Source of the DNA: Sipunculus nudus
Lineage: Eukaryota; Annelida; Sipuncula; Golfingiida; Sipunculidae
Reading direction: 5' to 3'
Assembly (NCBI GenBank): GCA_026874595.1
Contig: CM049317.1
Coordinates: forward strand, 56,084,118 to 56,148,117
DNA length: 64,000 nucleotides
In this document: piece by piece, positions 44,871-56,599 of the stretch
Numbering within the stretch: the stretch's first letter is position 1
Layout of the letters: every line of letters starts with the position of its first letter
Notes under the pieces: model-generated
Told to the model about the DNA's origin: nothing
What the model saw: only the letters and a program-made list of their open reading frames with translations
Databases searched by the model: none
Position numbers and translations under genes: made by a program

Positions 44871-46400
44871 TAGCTCAGCTGACTGTAAGTCATCTGAGCT
44901 ATAGCGATCACTCTTTCTCCGTCTTCCGTCCGGCCGTCTGTCCGTCAACAGGGCAAAAATCGTAACCACTGGCCAGGAATCTTTTAACTTAACATCAAGA
45001 GATGTCTATGAAAAGTCTCTTTGGAAACCTGGAATTAGTTTTTTGGTTCCCTTATTCTTCAAGCTATTGGACTCAGAAGTACCCCCCGGAATAATCAAAG
45101 ATTTGATACAAAAGCTCAAGTATCTGAGCAACTAATGTATTGAGCACCATTATTCTTTGCAAGGATATTGATCATGCAGTGTTACATCAATTTCTTCAGA
45201 CTGGTGGCGCCACCTGTAATTTACGATTTTTAACGATTTTTTCTTCTGTTTTTGAGACCTTAAAAGATATGGTAATCTGTTAACAGGGCACAAACCTAAT
45301 GACTGAACCTAGAATCTTCTTTTTGGACATGCTGGGAGGCCCATGAAAAGTCTTCTCGGAAACCTGAAATTAGTGTCTCTGTTACCCATATCCTCCGAGT
45401 GATTGGGCTCATATGTCCCCCCCCCCCCCTAATAATTAAAATGTGATACGAAAGCTCCAGTATAAGAATAACTAATGCATTGATTGCCATGCTTCTTTGC
45501 ATGCATATTGATCATGGACTGTCATCCATATTGTCCGAGCTATGGGGCTCAGAAGTACCCCCCAGAATAACAAAAATTTGATCACCCTGATTCTTTGCAT
45601 GCATATTCATCATGGAGTGTTTCATCAGTTCTTGTAGACTGGTGGCACCACCTGGATATTTTGAAAAAATGTTAACACATTTTTTTTCTATTTTTGAGAC
45701 CTTCAAAGATGCGGTCGCCCATTATCAGGGCAAAAATTTTAACCATTGGTCCTAGAATCTTCTAGGGAGATCTGTAAAAATATCCTGGGAAACTTAAAAT
45801 CACGTCTCTGTTTCCCATATTCTCTTACCATGTGGCTTATAAGCACCCCCAGCATAATTAAAAATTTTGAAAAATGATTCCAAAGCAGGGCACAATTCAT
45901 ATACATTGGACCTGGAATCTTCTATCCTAAAATCCAGGGAGGTCCATGAAAAGTCTCCTTGGAAACCTGAATTTAGGTCTCTGTTACCCATATTTTCTGA
46001 GCTATGTACCTTATAAGCAGCCCGCAGAATAATTGAAAATTTGATACCAAAGTAGGGCACAAATCATAACCATGGGGCCCAGAATCTTCTAACTTGATAT
46101 TCTGAGAGTTCCTCAAAAGTTCTCCCGAGAAACCTGAAATTAGGTCACTGAGACCAATATTCTCAGAGTTTTGAGGTATGTTTAAGAACCCCCAAAATAA
46201 TGCAAAATACAAATTGCCAGATTTCTCAGGGAAGGCTGGTTGGAATGTCATCAAATTTGTTGTGCTGATAAGTCTTGATGAACTTGGGCTAATATGCATG
46301 AACAATAATGCCACCTACATTACCTTAATTAGTTTTCTGTACAAGGACATATTGTCAACATGGCAGTCAGCTGAGCGTCATGACCAATGGGTCACTTGTT
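44871..46400 (+). mobile_element. F3 family, long copy (1.5 kb)
   Basis: Opens TAGCTCAGCTGACTG and a hairpin (AGCTCAG...CTGAGCT), then 'gtcttccgtccggccgtctgtccg'. The interior repeats about five diverged units of 150-300 bp with 'ctagaatcttct', 'gaggtccatgaaaagtct' and 'cctgaaattagg'. It closes with CAGTCAGCTGAG and a hairpin (GACCAATGGGTC) just before ACTTGTT. The ends are inverted copies. A GGTGGCGCCACC palindrome lies at 45203-45214. No coding sequence. The architecture parallels F1, although the last bases differ. Confidence 0.7.
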
Positions 46401-46809
46401 ATCCTTTCAATTCAGGGTCTGTTATGTATAAAGATAAATCAATGCTCATTTTCTACTTAGTTTTTAAATCTGGAGAAATCTTTATGGAGCCCGAATCATG
46501 TTTTTTTTGTGTTTTTATTTATCCTTGAAAACCTATCAAAAGGTATCAAAAACCAAAGGAACTCTTTTATACATTTAGAGTTGGCTATTGACAACACCTT
46601 TATACTGTCTAGCGACTGCATAATATTGTCTCAAAAATGCCTCGATGTTTATTTTCCCACCAATACGGTTGCCCTTGTTTTGGTCGTATAAAGATTCAAT
46701 CAATACATTATATCTGCTCATAAAACGTAAATCGGGGAAATTTCAACATAAAAGACGAATGAAAAATAATTTCCATGAATGTCATATACATATCTCTTTA
46801 TAAATCCTT

Positions 46810-47244
46810 TTACACTAGCACAAATATTAAATTATCACCATCACAAGCAGAACATGTCTCTGAAACCTGTATAAGATATAGTTTATGCAGTATTGAGAAG
46901 GAAAAAGGCTCACCATTTCCAAGTTCAGATTTCCGAAAATCTTCTAGGCACGTTTCAAATTTCCTTCCATTTCTGAAATCACCAGATGAATCACGATGAT
47001 TGTCAGTCTCGTTACTTACTGGTCCTCTTGTTGTGTATATTTGAGTTAGCCCATTCGGGAACTGATTTCTTTTCCTCTTTGTAGAAACTTTTGCTGTAGA
47101 AGTTTTCATAACCAAACTTTCTTCATCGGTAAACCGCCTGTTCTTTGGATATCTTTTTCCGTTTTCTCCCGAGGGTTGCTTCAGTTGTGGAAGGGAATTT
47201 TGTTCTGAATTTTTTGTATTACCTTTGAAATTGCGTTGATTCAT
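46810..47244 (-). other. Unassigned 144-codon open frame
   Basis: A Lys/Asn/Ser-rich frame beginning MNQRNFKGNTKNSEQ, which starts 6 nt after the stop of the thrombospondin-like exon. It has no recognisable domain, no membrane segment and only one Cys pair near its end. It could be 3' UTR of that exon or a second exon. I cannot assign a function. Confidence 0.25.
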
Positions 47245-47250
47245 CTCAGG

Positions 47251-47402
47251 TTACAGTTGTAGCTGGCATTTTCTGTGTTCTACCTGTATCACTGGACAAC
47301 CTGCGGCTGGTATTTCGTTGCTGTAGCTACGGTGTCTGTTTCTTCTCCCGTATACACATTTACTCCAACCTGACCACCTTCCCGTACCGCCATCAATAGA
47401 GG
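47251..47402 (-). CDS. Thrombospondin type-1-like domain, terminal exon
   Basis: On the minus strand an acceptor (aatctttcag) is followed, in phase 1, by SIDGGTGRWSGWSKC, GRRNRHRSY, AAGC and EHRKC, then LQL and TAA at 47251-47253. The W..WS.C, R.R.R and E.R.C landmarks are those of thrombospondin type-1 repeats. The Cys expected after 'R.RS' is Tyr (TAC). Phase-1 entry matches the donor of the signal-peptide exon at 56265-56364, giving a predicted secreted product of about 80 residues. It may instead belong to a neighbouring transcript. Identification is by motif only. Confidence 0.6.
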
Positions 47403-47455
47403 CTGAAAGATTAAATGTATAGCTGCGATGTCAGAATAGGTGGGATAAAAATTAA

Positions 47456-48440
47456 TCTTTTTTTGGCTTACTGCATTTTCTTAGATTTTACAGAGAAAAG
47501 CTAAAAACCTTGAAAAATCTTCTTCTCCGAAACTGTTCAGCTAAATTGTCCAATATTTCACAGAAATGATTCCTCGAACAATCTTTCTCAAGTTTGTTCG
47601 AATGGTTTAAGTTCGGTGATTTTTGGCTGAGTTACAGGAAGTTGAACTTAGTCATCTGTCCAAAAAGCATACTAAAATAACAATCTCAGAAACGGCCGGA
47701 GCTATCATCACCAAATTTTATGCCAGTGTTGGTCACTTGAGTCATATATGAAATTCATGTATTGGTGGCGCCACCTGCATTTACCTTTTTTTGTACGGGA
47801 CTCATTGGTCATCTGTACATTAACCCATAATTTCTCAGGAATAGCAGGAGCTACCATCCCCAGCTTTTATGCAATAATCTGTCACATATCAAATGTTGTG
47901 GGATTCAGCTTATTTTTTTTTGCTATCTGCATTTACTTAGATTTTATAGGGAAAATGCTGAAAAACCTTTAAAAGTCTTCTCCTTGTAAACGGTCCAGCC
48001 AAATTGTTCAATATTTTACACAAATGATTCCAGAGGCAAGCCCTCTCAAGTTAATTCAAATGGTTTGTATTTGATGAATTTTAGTGGAGTTACACGAATT
48101 TGAACAGTCATTTGGCCAAGTAAGCAAACTGACATAGTAATATCAGAAATGACAGAAGCTAGGATTACCAAGTATTGTGCAAATGTTGGTCACATACCTC
48201 ATATTTGAAGTTGCTGATTTTGTGGTGCCACCTACATTGACCTGGTTTTTTTGGGCAAAAACCTCATAATTTTAGCCTCTTTCAGCTTAAAAGTTTATGA
48301 TGAAACTGTCAAGTTATATCGTTCAATTTTTCAAAAGAATTATCCTAGGACATGGTTCTTTCAATCATATCAGAAAAGCTTAAGTTGGTCTTATGGCCAT
48401 AATTATGTTTAATTTAAACTGAGGACTGCAAAACTGTTCT
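47456..48440 (+). repeat. Two to three direct repeat units of about 460 bp
   Basis: Segments at 47456-47750 and 47919-48230, with a partial third to 48440, share 'ctgcattt.cttagatttta', 'aatgattcc' and 'aattc.aatggttt'. A GGTGGCGCCACC palindrome lies at 47764-47775. The units resemble F1/F3 interiors, but no ends are visible. Confidence 0.6.
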
Positions 48441-48659
48441 TCTACAAAATTATTGTTTCAATTATAACTTCTGTAACATTGCACAAAAAAATATTCGTAT
48501 GTGGCCTTTATTCAAGTTTACTTGAGCAATTTTTGCCAGAATTATTGGACCTGTAACAGTGAAAGGACTGCACCTTTTATTATTCTAGATATTTTGATAA
48601 AAAGTTTATGAATATGTCAGCTTGAAAAAATAAACATTTTAGCCAAAGTCTTTCAGTTT

Positions 48660-49115
48660 GTGTAAACAGATTTACCAACAGACCAAGATTGTGTCTGTAT
48701 CTTTAAATAGGTTGAGAAACTGCCAACTGTTTCAGATTTGGCAACAGGTCAAGATTCATTCAGTGCAGCCAGATAAAGGTCAAGAGTTCAATCAGTGCAG
48801 CCAAGCACAAGTCATGTGATCACCTCATGGGTGACATGTGAACACCGCATGGGCACCTTGTGATCACCTCATGTGTGTCATGCCCCTCAGGGCCGCATGT
48901 GGAGCCAATCTGTGAGCTTATGCAATGGTGTGGCTACTATTTCAGATTTGGTAACAGGACAAAGGTCAATCTGGATCTATTTATAGCTTTGGCAGACTGC
49001 CAACTGTGTCAGATTATGAACAGGTCAAGAGTTCACTCATTGCAGCCAGGTACAGGTCAAAAGTTCACTCAGTCTAGCCAGGTGCAGGTCATGAGTTCAC
49101 TCAGTGCAGAAGCCT
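48660..49115 (+). repeat. Degenerate tandem repeat
   Basis: 'caggtcaagagttcactcagtgcagcca' recurs at about 48725, 48775, 49020, 49055 and 49085. An internal block repeats 'gtgatcacctcatgggtgaca' two to three times (48817-48880). Non-coding. Confidence 0.7.
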
Positions 49116-49445
49116 GAGCCATCAAATTTGTCACAGTTCACTCGGGGCAACTGCCTTTCTCACCTAAGCCTCATCAGATCCAAGAATCAGACTCAAGGTA
49201 AGTTTAATGTATTGGCCAGATATTTTGACCTGTCTATGTGTCTTTGATGGCGTCCTCGTTCACAAGACAGGTGTCGCCACCTATAATGAATTTTGCACAG
49301 TGTATGTGCCTGCTTATTTCTACAGAGGAATTTGAAATATCAGCCTGAAATTGGGCATATTTATACATATCGAATATTTTGTCGTATACAAGACTGGTGG
49401 TGGCCTTCAATAATTTTTGCACAGTGTGTGTCCCTGCTTATTGTA

Positions 49446-50559
49446 AGTTTTGTGGATACTATGTTTTTGACTGGGTTCCACTGCCGCCGCCGTATTCGTT
49501 TCCGGAGAACTCCTCTGAGACTACTGGACTGATTTTCCCGAAACTTACACCAGTTATCGGGTCACATGTGAACTGGTGCCTAACCAATTGGCGTTGACCT
49601 CTGACCTTTCCTCTGCCCAGCGTCCAATTGTGTGTCGGTTTCCACACATAAACCCATATATCTTGGGAACCTTTGACCGATCAGGAAAAAAATTTTGTAC
49701 AAATGTAGCCCTTGGATAGCTTTATAAACATACATAAAAATGGTGGCGCCACCTGCAACCATGTTTGCACAGTGTCCATCTGTTTGTCTGCCTTCGGTTA
49801 AAATCACTCATATCTCGGCAGTGGTTTGACATATCTGCCTAAAATTTTGCAGGTTTATACATCCTGGACAGCTTTCTTGATTTTATGACAGGTGGCGCCA
49901 CCTACATTCACGATCACGCTGCAGACATCCAAGATCATATCTGGGGAACCGTTTGACCGATTGGGCCAAAATGTTGCATGTGTATAGATCTCTTATAGCT
50001 CTTTATCATACGCAAAACTGGGGGGGCCACCTGCAACCATTTTTTCACAGCATCCGTCTGTTTGTCTGCCGTGGGATAAAATCACTCATCTCGGCGGTGG
50101 TTTGACATATCTGCCTAAAATTTTGCAGGTTTATACATCCTGGACAGCTTTCTTGATTTTATGACAGGTGGCGCCACCTACATTCACGTTCACGCTGCAG
50201 ACATCCAAGCTCATATCTCGGGAACCATTTGACCGATTGGGCCAAACTTTTGCATGTGTATAGATCTCACACAGCTCTTTATCATACGCAAAACTGGAGG
50301 GACCACCTGCAACCCTTTTTGCACAGCATCCGTCTGTTTGTCTGCGGCGGGCTAAAATCACTCATATCTCTGTAGAGGTTTGACAAAACTGCCTAAAATT
50401 TTGCGGGTTTGCACGTTTACGCTGCAGACATCCAAGCTCATATCTCGGGAAACGCTTGACTGATTGGACCAAAATTTTGTATGTGTATACATCTCACATA
50501 GCTCTTTATCATACACAAAACTGGTGGCGCCACCTGCCACAATATTTGGACAAGTCCTT
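49446..50559 (+). mobile_element. F1 family, copy D, left part
   Basis: 5'-truncated F1 (starts 'gttttgtggatactatgttttt'), followed by the GCC tract and at least four interior units. Perfect GGTGGCGCCACC palindromes lie at 49742, 49891, 50167 and 50523. It is cut at 50559 by a LINE insertion and resumes at 55585. Confidence 0.8.
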
Positions 50560-51439
50560 TTTTATATTCTCACAAGAAAAGTAATACAACAAGGATAATA
50601 ATACAATTCACAAGACATTTACAAAGGACAACACACATACACAGAACGTGTTGTAATTATGTAATTTTAACATATACTGAGGTCGGTTTGTCCACTCAGC
50701 CCCATCAGGACAAGCATCGGCTAAGCCGCCCGACAGGTGGTGGATAGCCCTGTCCCTCAGCACTGCTAGATGCAGTAAGAGAGCAAGCCACTCTCATAAA
50801 CAGCAATACTGAGACTGTCCCAAAAGAACTGAGTGGAGTAGCTTACAAAAGCCATGACATATATATACTTAAAATAACTATATTTTCCTCAGATCCACTC
50901 TTGGTATGTATTTACACATAGAAACAACACGTAAACAATGAGATACACAAACAATACATAACTGAACTTCGAACAAAACAATTCAGCGTCACAGTACATA
51001 TTACACACAAGTTACAGGTACAGAGAAACACATGTAAAATAATATTGACAGTGGTCTGTGGAATACAAATTCACTGAACTATGCACATATACTTATCAAC
51101 AGTGCATTACTTAAACTCAACAATAAATAATACTAATTTGATATGGAACCATAGGGACCTGCGTTTATCTATGTAAAAAAATTAGTATTTCCATCAAGGT
51201 GCTTCAAATCTAAATTGGTGTATGAGCACGTTCAAACATCTACATATGCATATAAACTCATGCTCCCATATACACACATACATATATATATATACACATA
51301 TATAAACACATACATATATACATACATAAACATTCATTATATTAGTTTCAAATTAATGACTAATCAGTGCAAATGAGGTAACATCATGTTCCATTTCTTA
51401 ACATGTAACATGTTGGTGCAATACACATAATACATACGT

Positions 51440-53910
51440 ATAATATTTTTTACATTGCTAGTGTTCGACATATTTCTGTCCGACCAAAATCGTAAGGGTT
51501 CTGCATGACCACATAGTTAGAACTGACTTTAACTTTGATTCTGTACCAAAGAAGTTTAATCTGTAACATATATCGGTATCATATGAGAAAAAGTTTCCTA
51601 GTATCCTTACAGCAGAACATGTTAAGTCCACCCATTTACAGGATATTAGTTTATCTTGTCTGGCCTTCCAGTCACCCAGCCAGGCTGCCTCTGACTTATC
51701 AAAATTAACTCTAAGTTATGTATACTGTTCAAACTAAACAAATATAGATATCAATGACTTAAATGAATGTATGTCTGATTAGAAAAAGGTAATATCGTCT
51801 GCAAACAGCGTTAGCTTAATCTCGTTGTTCCCTACTGTAATACCTTTTACATTCGTACTGTTTCTAACCAATTGTGTCAGAACTTCCATGACAAGGATAA
51901 ACAGATATGGAGCAATTGGGTCTCCTTGTTTTGTGCCCCTTGATAAAGTAAAATAGAGGAGAATCCATTATTTAAAACGCAACTCGAGGAATTAGTATGT
52001 AAAAGTTTGACTCACTTGATGAACATGGGTCCAAACCCAAGGCGGTTTAGCACACTCAGTATAAAACTTTGATCCATTGAATCAAATGCTGCAGCAAAGT
52101 CTGCTCCAAATAATATCTCAGTTTTATTTTCATTTTTGCAAAATTCAGTGATATCTGAAATCAGTCTTATCGAATCACCTATGCATCGTCCAGGCACAAA
52201 CGCGGTTTGATCTGTATGAACTAATTTTTGTAGAACTTTACTTACCCTAGATACTAATATTTTACTTAATACTTTTCAGTCTACATTTATCAGGCTGATA
52301 GGGTGCCAAGCATTCATATATCTTACATCTTTGCCTTTCTTTTCTATAAGTGTAATAACGCTTTGTCTCTGGCTTACGGGCAACTCTCCAACTTGATAAC
52401 TTTCATTTAACCAAGCGGTCAGCTCTTTCCCCAATACTCCAAAGAAACTCAGATAAAATTCCTTGCTTAAGCCATCATTACCTGGTGTCTTGTTATTGGC
52501 CATGGATTTAATAGCCGTATGTACATCTGCTAAAGTTATCATTCCCTCACATGAAACTGCTTCTTCATCATTTAATACAGGTAGGTCATGGACAGTTTGC
52601 AAGAAATAATTAGTCTGTTTGTGTTTTATTATTTTTTCTCATGAACTTTTCTGAATAATAATTGTATATCTGAGACATAATATCTTTGGGTTTTGTAATC
52701 TCCCTGTTGTTCACTAGTAACTTCCTGATACAAGTCTTATTTTTATTTCTATGTTCTAAATTTAAATAATATTTATTACTACGCTCACCTTGCTCATGCC
52801 ATTTGGCCCTTGAGCGAATAATTATACCTTGTGTGATTTTATTATAGCAATCCCCTAATTTATTTTTAATATTGATATATTTCTCTCTATTTACTTCATT
52901 AGGTTCTCTACCTAATTTGCTCTCCATTTCTTTCATTTCTTTTTCTAATGATATGTATTCTTCTTTATATTCTTTTTTTTCTTCTTTTTAGAGTATTTTA
53001 TTGTAAATTTCCGTATATCATATTTAATATATTCCCATTTCCTCCGCACATCTAACTGTAACTGGTCGGCCTCAGACTTAACAAAAATAATGTGCTCCTT
53101 CATTTTATTCCCATAGTTTAATCTTTAATCAATGAGCAATTAAATTTCCAAAATGAAGGCCCTTGGGATCCTTTACTAACGCCACCTATTTCAAGTTCGA
53201 CAGCAGAATGATCAGTTCCTACGCTGGGTATAACAGAACAAGTTGAAATTAATGGTTGTAATGATGAGGAAACTAAGAAAAAATCAAGTCGACGCTGCGT
53301 AAGCGGATTTAATCTTCTCCATGTGTACCGCCTGGCCTCGGGATTCCTGATACGCCATATATCACATAATTCCAGTGACTCCATAATATTATTCATAGTT
53401 TCATTTGTGTTATATTTCAAAGCCAAGTTACCACCACATGCATCATTGTGAGAAAAACAAAAGTTAAAATCTCCTCCCCAGATTATCTGAGTACTCTCAT
53501 CCAGCTCCAATTCATTATTTACCAAGTTAAATACATGTCTATAACAACTAACTTGCCCTTGTTCATTATTTGGACCGTAGACATTAATTAATAGAAATGC
53601 TGAGCCTTGAATTCTGCAATATATCAAAACATATCTGCCATCTATATCAGTAATATTATTAAGCAGAGTAAATTCTAAATGTTCTCCTATAAGTATCAGT
53701 GCTCCCCTGGCTTGGTTTGTGCCATGTGAAAAGAACATCTGTCCTCTCCATTGATTTTTCCAAGCCTGTTCACAATTACTATCAGAATGAGATTCCTGCA
53801 CAAAACATATACCATGTCCAATTCCATGTTTGTAACACCAGTTAAAAAATTTTCTTCTTTTTACATAATTTCTTATACCATTTTCATTGATACTTAAAAA
53901 TTTTTAAAAT
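51440..53910 (-). pseudogene. LINE ORF2: endonuclease and reverse transcriptase
   Basis: The endonuclease opens near 53905 (FLSINENGIRNYVKRRKFF), continues with FVQESHSDS, the catalytic Glu of the QE.H block, then GGDFNFCFSHND, RRLDFFLVSS and GTDHSAVELEIG. The RT section has NNKTPGNDGLSKEFY, LPVSQRQSVITLIEKKGKD, PISLINVD, GADFAAAFDSMDQSF (catalytic Asp) and the LTLFADDITFF box at about 51785-51815. DKSEAAWLGDWK and KWVDL lie beyond it, as in L1/Tx1 proteins. It would nick target DNA and copy the RNA in place. Stops near 53118, 52610, 52276 and 52012 break it. Confidence 0.9.
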
Positions 53911-54321
53911 TTCATATATTCGTCAATGAATGTGTCCAAGATAGTAGTTCCATATAACTGAAAGCAGACCTTAGCAAAACATGCAATACTTGAAAGAAAT
54001 GCTCATTGTGGTTCCATGTGAAACAGATTGTAATATTGAATAAACCAACAGTTGTATTTAGATTCACCAAAAACATAATAGAACATACACATGAAAAAAC
54101 GACAACCATCAAACATAAACAGAAAACAAAAATTAACTGGTACCCTGATCAAGCTTGGGTCAATAGTTCATTGAATAAAATAGGAAACAAAAAAGCATTT
54201 AAATATGTATGCCTTCTTATATATATTTATACATACAGTATTGATATAAATTGTCCTTTACGCATAATAACAAATATATGTCAATAACGGACATGCAAGT
54301 GGATGTGAAGAAAAATGCATA

Positions 54322-55125
54322 TTATCTACTAAGGATTTCACCAAGGCTTTCACCATAGTTCACTCTAGGTATTTTATCATCATTTGATTTGGCAAACACC
54401 TTGCTATTCCAGGTCCATGCGTCTTTTATTCTACTATCTTTTTTAGCCCTATTGTAAACTTTTTGCATCTCGATGCACATGTCATCTAAAATTACAATCC
54501 CACTGTTTTTAAGTTTCTTTCTTTCCTTCAGCACTCTAAGTTTGTCATCACTGCACATAAACTTGACAATGATGCCCCCGTTTGATTCTCTATTGTATGG
54601 CCCTTCTCTGTGAGCAACATCAATGGCACTTCTATCAATCTGCAAGTCAAGTGTACCCCGAAACAGAGATAATGCTACCTGTCTGGTATCCTCCTTTTTA
54701 CTATTGTCTATAACACCCAATATTCTTATGCTTTCCTTCCGCGAGTACTGTCCGTTTTTTTTTACAGCAAGTATTTTGGCCTCTTTTTGCAGTGCCACTA
54801 ACATTTTCATATTCCGTTAACAAGGTTGCATTCTCATCCTGCAGTCTAGAGACCTCTGCCTCTAGTTTATTTATTTTGATATCGACCAACTTTTCTTTTA
54901 TTTGCTCTTCTATTTAAATAACAACTGGTGTTCTAAATTCTGCAATAATATCTCTCTTAATTCTTCTAATATTTCTCTTAATCTAGTTCCTGTTAATGTA
55001 CCCATGTTGTCTTCTGGGAAAATAGGTTCTGGACACTGTTTGATCTTTTTAGATGTTACAATAGTGGAATCTGAAGATGAACTTGAACAATCTGACCTTG
55101 TCCTTTTACTATCTTCTTTTGACAT
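54322..55125 (-). pseudogene. LINE ORF1: L1-type RNA-binding protein
   Basis: Starts MSKEDSKRTRSDCSSSSSD (55125) and passes through a predicted coiled coil (INKLEAEVSRLQDENATLL). The RRM-like core follows (SIRILGV, IDVAHREG, GGIIVKFMCSDDKLRVL), then a C-terminal lobe (KVFAKSND). These are the landmarks of L1 ORF1p (Transposase_22 type), a trimeric RNA chaperone. Two frameshifts, near 54905 and 54795, split it into three frames. It lies upstream of ORF2 with about 410 bp between them. Confidence 0.85.
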
Positions 55126-55599
55126 TCTAATGATTACATAGTAAAAGAGTAAGTAATGCTAAGTGTCCCAAATACTAATAACATAACATATTACTTGCTA
55201 GCTGATACATTGGGCCAAGCTTACCTGGATTCAAAATAACATGGTGACCAGGGTCATTGGGTACCTGTTGTGTAACCTGTCAAAGCAGGCTTTAGTGACT
55301 ACTGGACCGTTGAGACTCCAAGTATTCAATTTAAATCCCATTTTACAAATCAAGTGACTGGCCCACAAACCCAAAACCAAAATTTTCCCCTCCCACTAGT
55401 GAAGCCAAAGCCAACAAATATTACACTAAAGACCACATAATTTTGAGAAAGTGTCTATAGTACCCATATAAAATCATGTGCCAAATTTTACTAATAGTAC
55501 TCACTCAGTTCCTGAATTAAAAAAACAAATTGTGAGCTCCACTCAAACCATGTGTTGCCTGCTTGAGAGCACCAGGCCACTTTTTTTGGACAAGTCCTT

Positions 55600-55854
55600 C
55601 TGTTTGTCTGCTGTGGGATAAAATCACTCATATACATGTAGTGGTTTGATTTATCTGCCTAATATTTTGCCTATGTATACAACTTGGGCTGCTTTCTGGA
55701 TTTTGTGGTAGGTGGCGCAACCTACATACACATTTCGGCTGCAGACATCTATGCTAATATGCAACACACCTCACTCAATCCATGCCTCACTTCACCCGTT
55801 CCACTCTGATTTTGGCAGATACTCGTAGTCGCTTGTCGACTACCCGTATTCTAG
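55600..55854 (+). mobile_element. F1 family, copy D, right part
   Basis: Continues copy D after the LINE. It has 'ctgtttgtctgctgtgggataaaatcactcat', a mutated palindrome (ggtggcgcaacc), and then the clearest 3' end in the window: GTAGTCG-cttgt-CGACTAC as a perfect 7-bp hairpin, followed by 'ccgtatt' and CTAG|T at 55851-55854. Confidence 0.8.
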
Positions 55855-56264
55855 TTCTCAGGAGGGGTTTGATATAACAGTCTGAAATTGGGCATATGCA
55901 TATATCTCTGTTAGCTTCGTTGTATACAAGACTGGTGGTTCCAGCTACAATCATTTTGTGTGGTGTGCACCCATGCCAGAATTTCAGCAGTGATGTTTGT
56001 GTAATTGTTTCTTATTCAAAATGTTTAGTCCTTGCATTTTTCATATACATGAGAAGTAATGGTCAAGCATTGAAGCATTATACCTGATGTATTTCCCTAT
56101 GCACAGGTTCGCATTAGGCCTGCAGGCCTTGTTCTTCAGATATATGGGATTGGATTCCGTTCTAGTGTCTCATTGTCCTTCCTATATATTAAATTCGCAG
56201 AATGATGCAAAGGTACACAAATATATTAAATAAATGTACATATATGAAGATGCTTATTACCAAC

Positions 56265-56364
56265 CTTTGTCTCTCGTCAGTTCCAAGCCAGCAGCGACCT
56301 CTACCACACATACCAGTATGATGAACAAAGCCAAGAAACTCTGCTTGATAATACACATCTTGTT
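56265..56364 (-). CDS. Signal-peptide exon of a secreted protein
   Basis: On the minus strand an acceptor (ccttctgtttccag) is followed 6 nt later by ATG at 56358-56356. The 31 codons encode MCIIKQSFLALFIILVCVV, then EVAAGLELTRDK. That is a basic start, a hydrophobic core of about 14 residues and an A-A-G cleavage region: a standard signal peptide. A donor (CAAAG|gttggt) ends the exon in phase 1. The preceding acceptor implies an upstream 5' UTR exon. Downstream minus-strand exons entered in phase 1 are the thrombospondin-like exon (47.3 kb) and the lectin exon (43.5 kb). Confidence 0.7.
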
Positions 56365-56409
56365 CTGGAAACAGAAGGTATAAAATTAAACATCTAGTAT
56401 ATGGGTATA

Positions 56410-56530
56410 CAGCCGGTTCAACTTAATTGAAATCTGGTTTATTGAAATTTCCGCTTAATTGAAACAGTTGTCGAAGTCCCAAAACATTTCCAATCTCTCG
56501 TATTTATTGGAATGATTCTGCAATGTGCGA
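56410..56530 (+). mobile_element. Pogo/Tigger-like terminal repeat fragment
   Basis: TA is followed by CAGCCGGTTCAACTTAATTG, then 'ttattgaaatttccgcttaattgaaac', with repeated 'aattgaa' units. This is the style of pogo-group termini in invertebrates. The opposite end was not found, so the extent is unknown. It sits 45 bp upstream of the signal-peptide exon. Confidence 0.5.
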
Positions 56531-56599
56531 CCTTCGCGCACTTAACTTCTGACACACACTTTTGATGGCAGAGTTTACTTCGCGTTGCCATCGGGAGTT

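Larger units (their letters stand above)
50560..55584 (-). mobile_element. L1/Tx1-like LINE, full length (5.0 kb), disabled
   Basis: TTTGGACAAGTCCTT occurs at both ends (50545-50559 and 55585-55599), a 15-bp target duplication. Removing the insert restores a continuous F1 repeat. On the minus strand the element runs from a 5' UTR of about 450 bp through ORF1 (to 54322) and ORF2 (53910-51440) to a 3' UTR of about 880 bp with a short A-rich end (ataaaa). Both ORFs are frameshifted. Domain content (RRM-type ORF1p, APE endonuclease, RT) is that of the L1/Tx1 group. Confidence 0.9.

Noticed and set aside
45800-46314. Minus frames of 86-113 codons inside F3
   Set aside because: They repeat with the F3 internal units, and the reading frame is not conserved between units.
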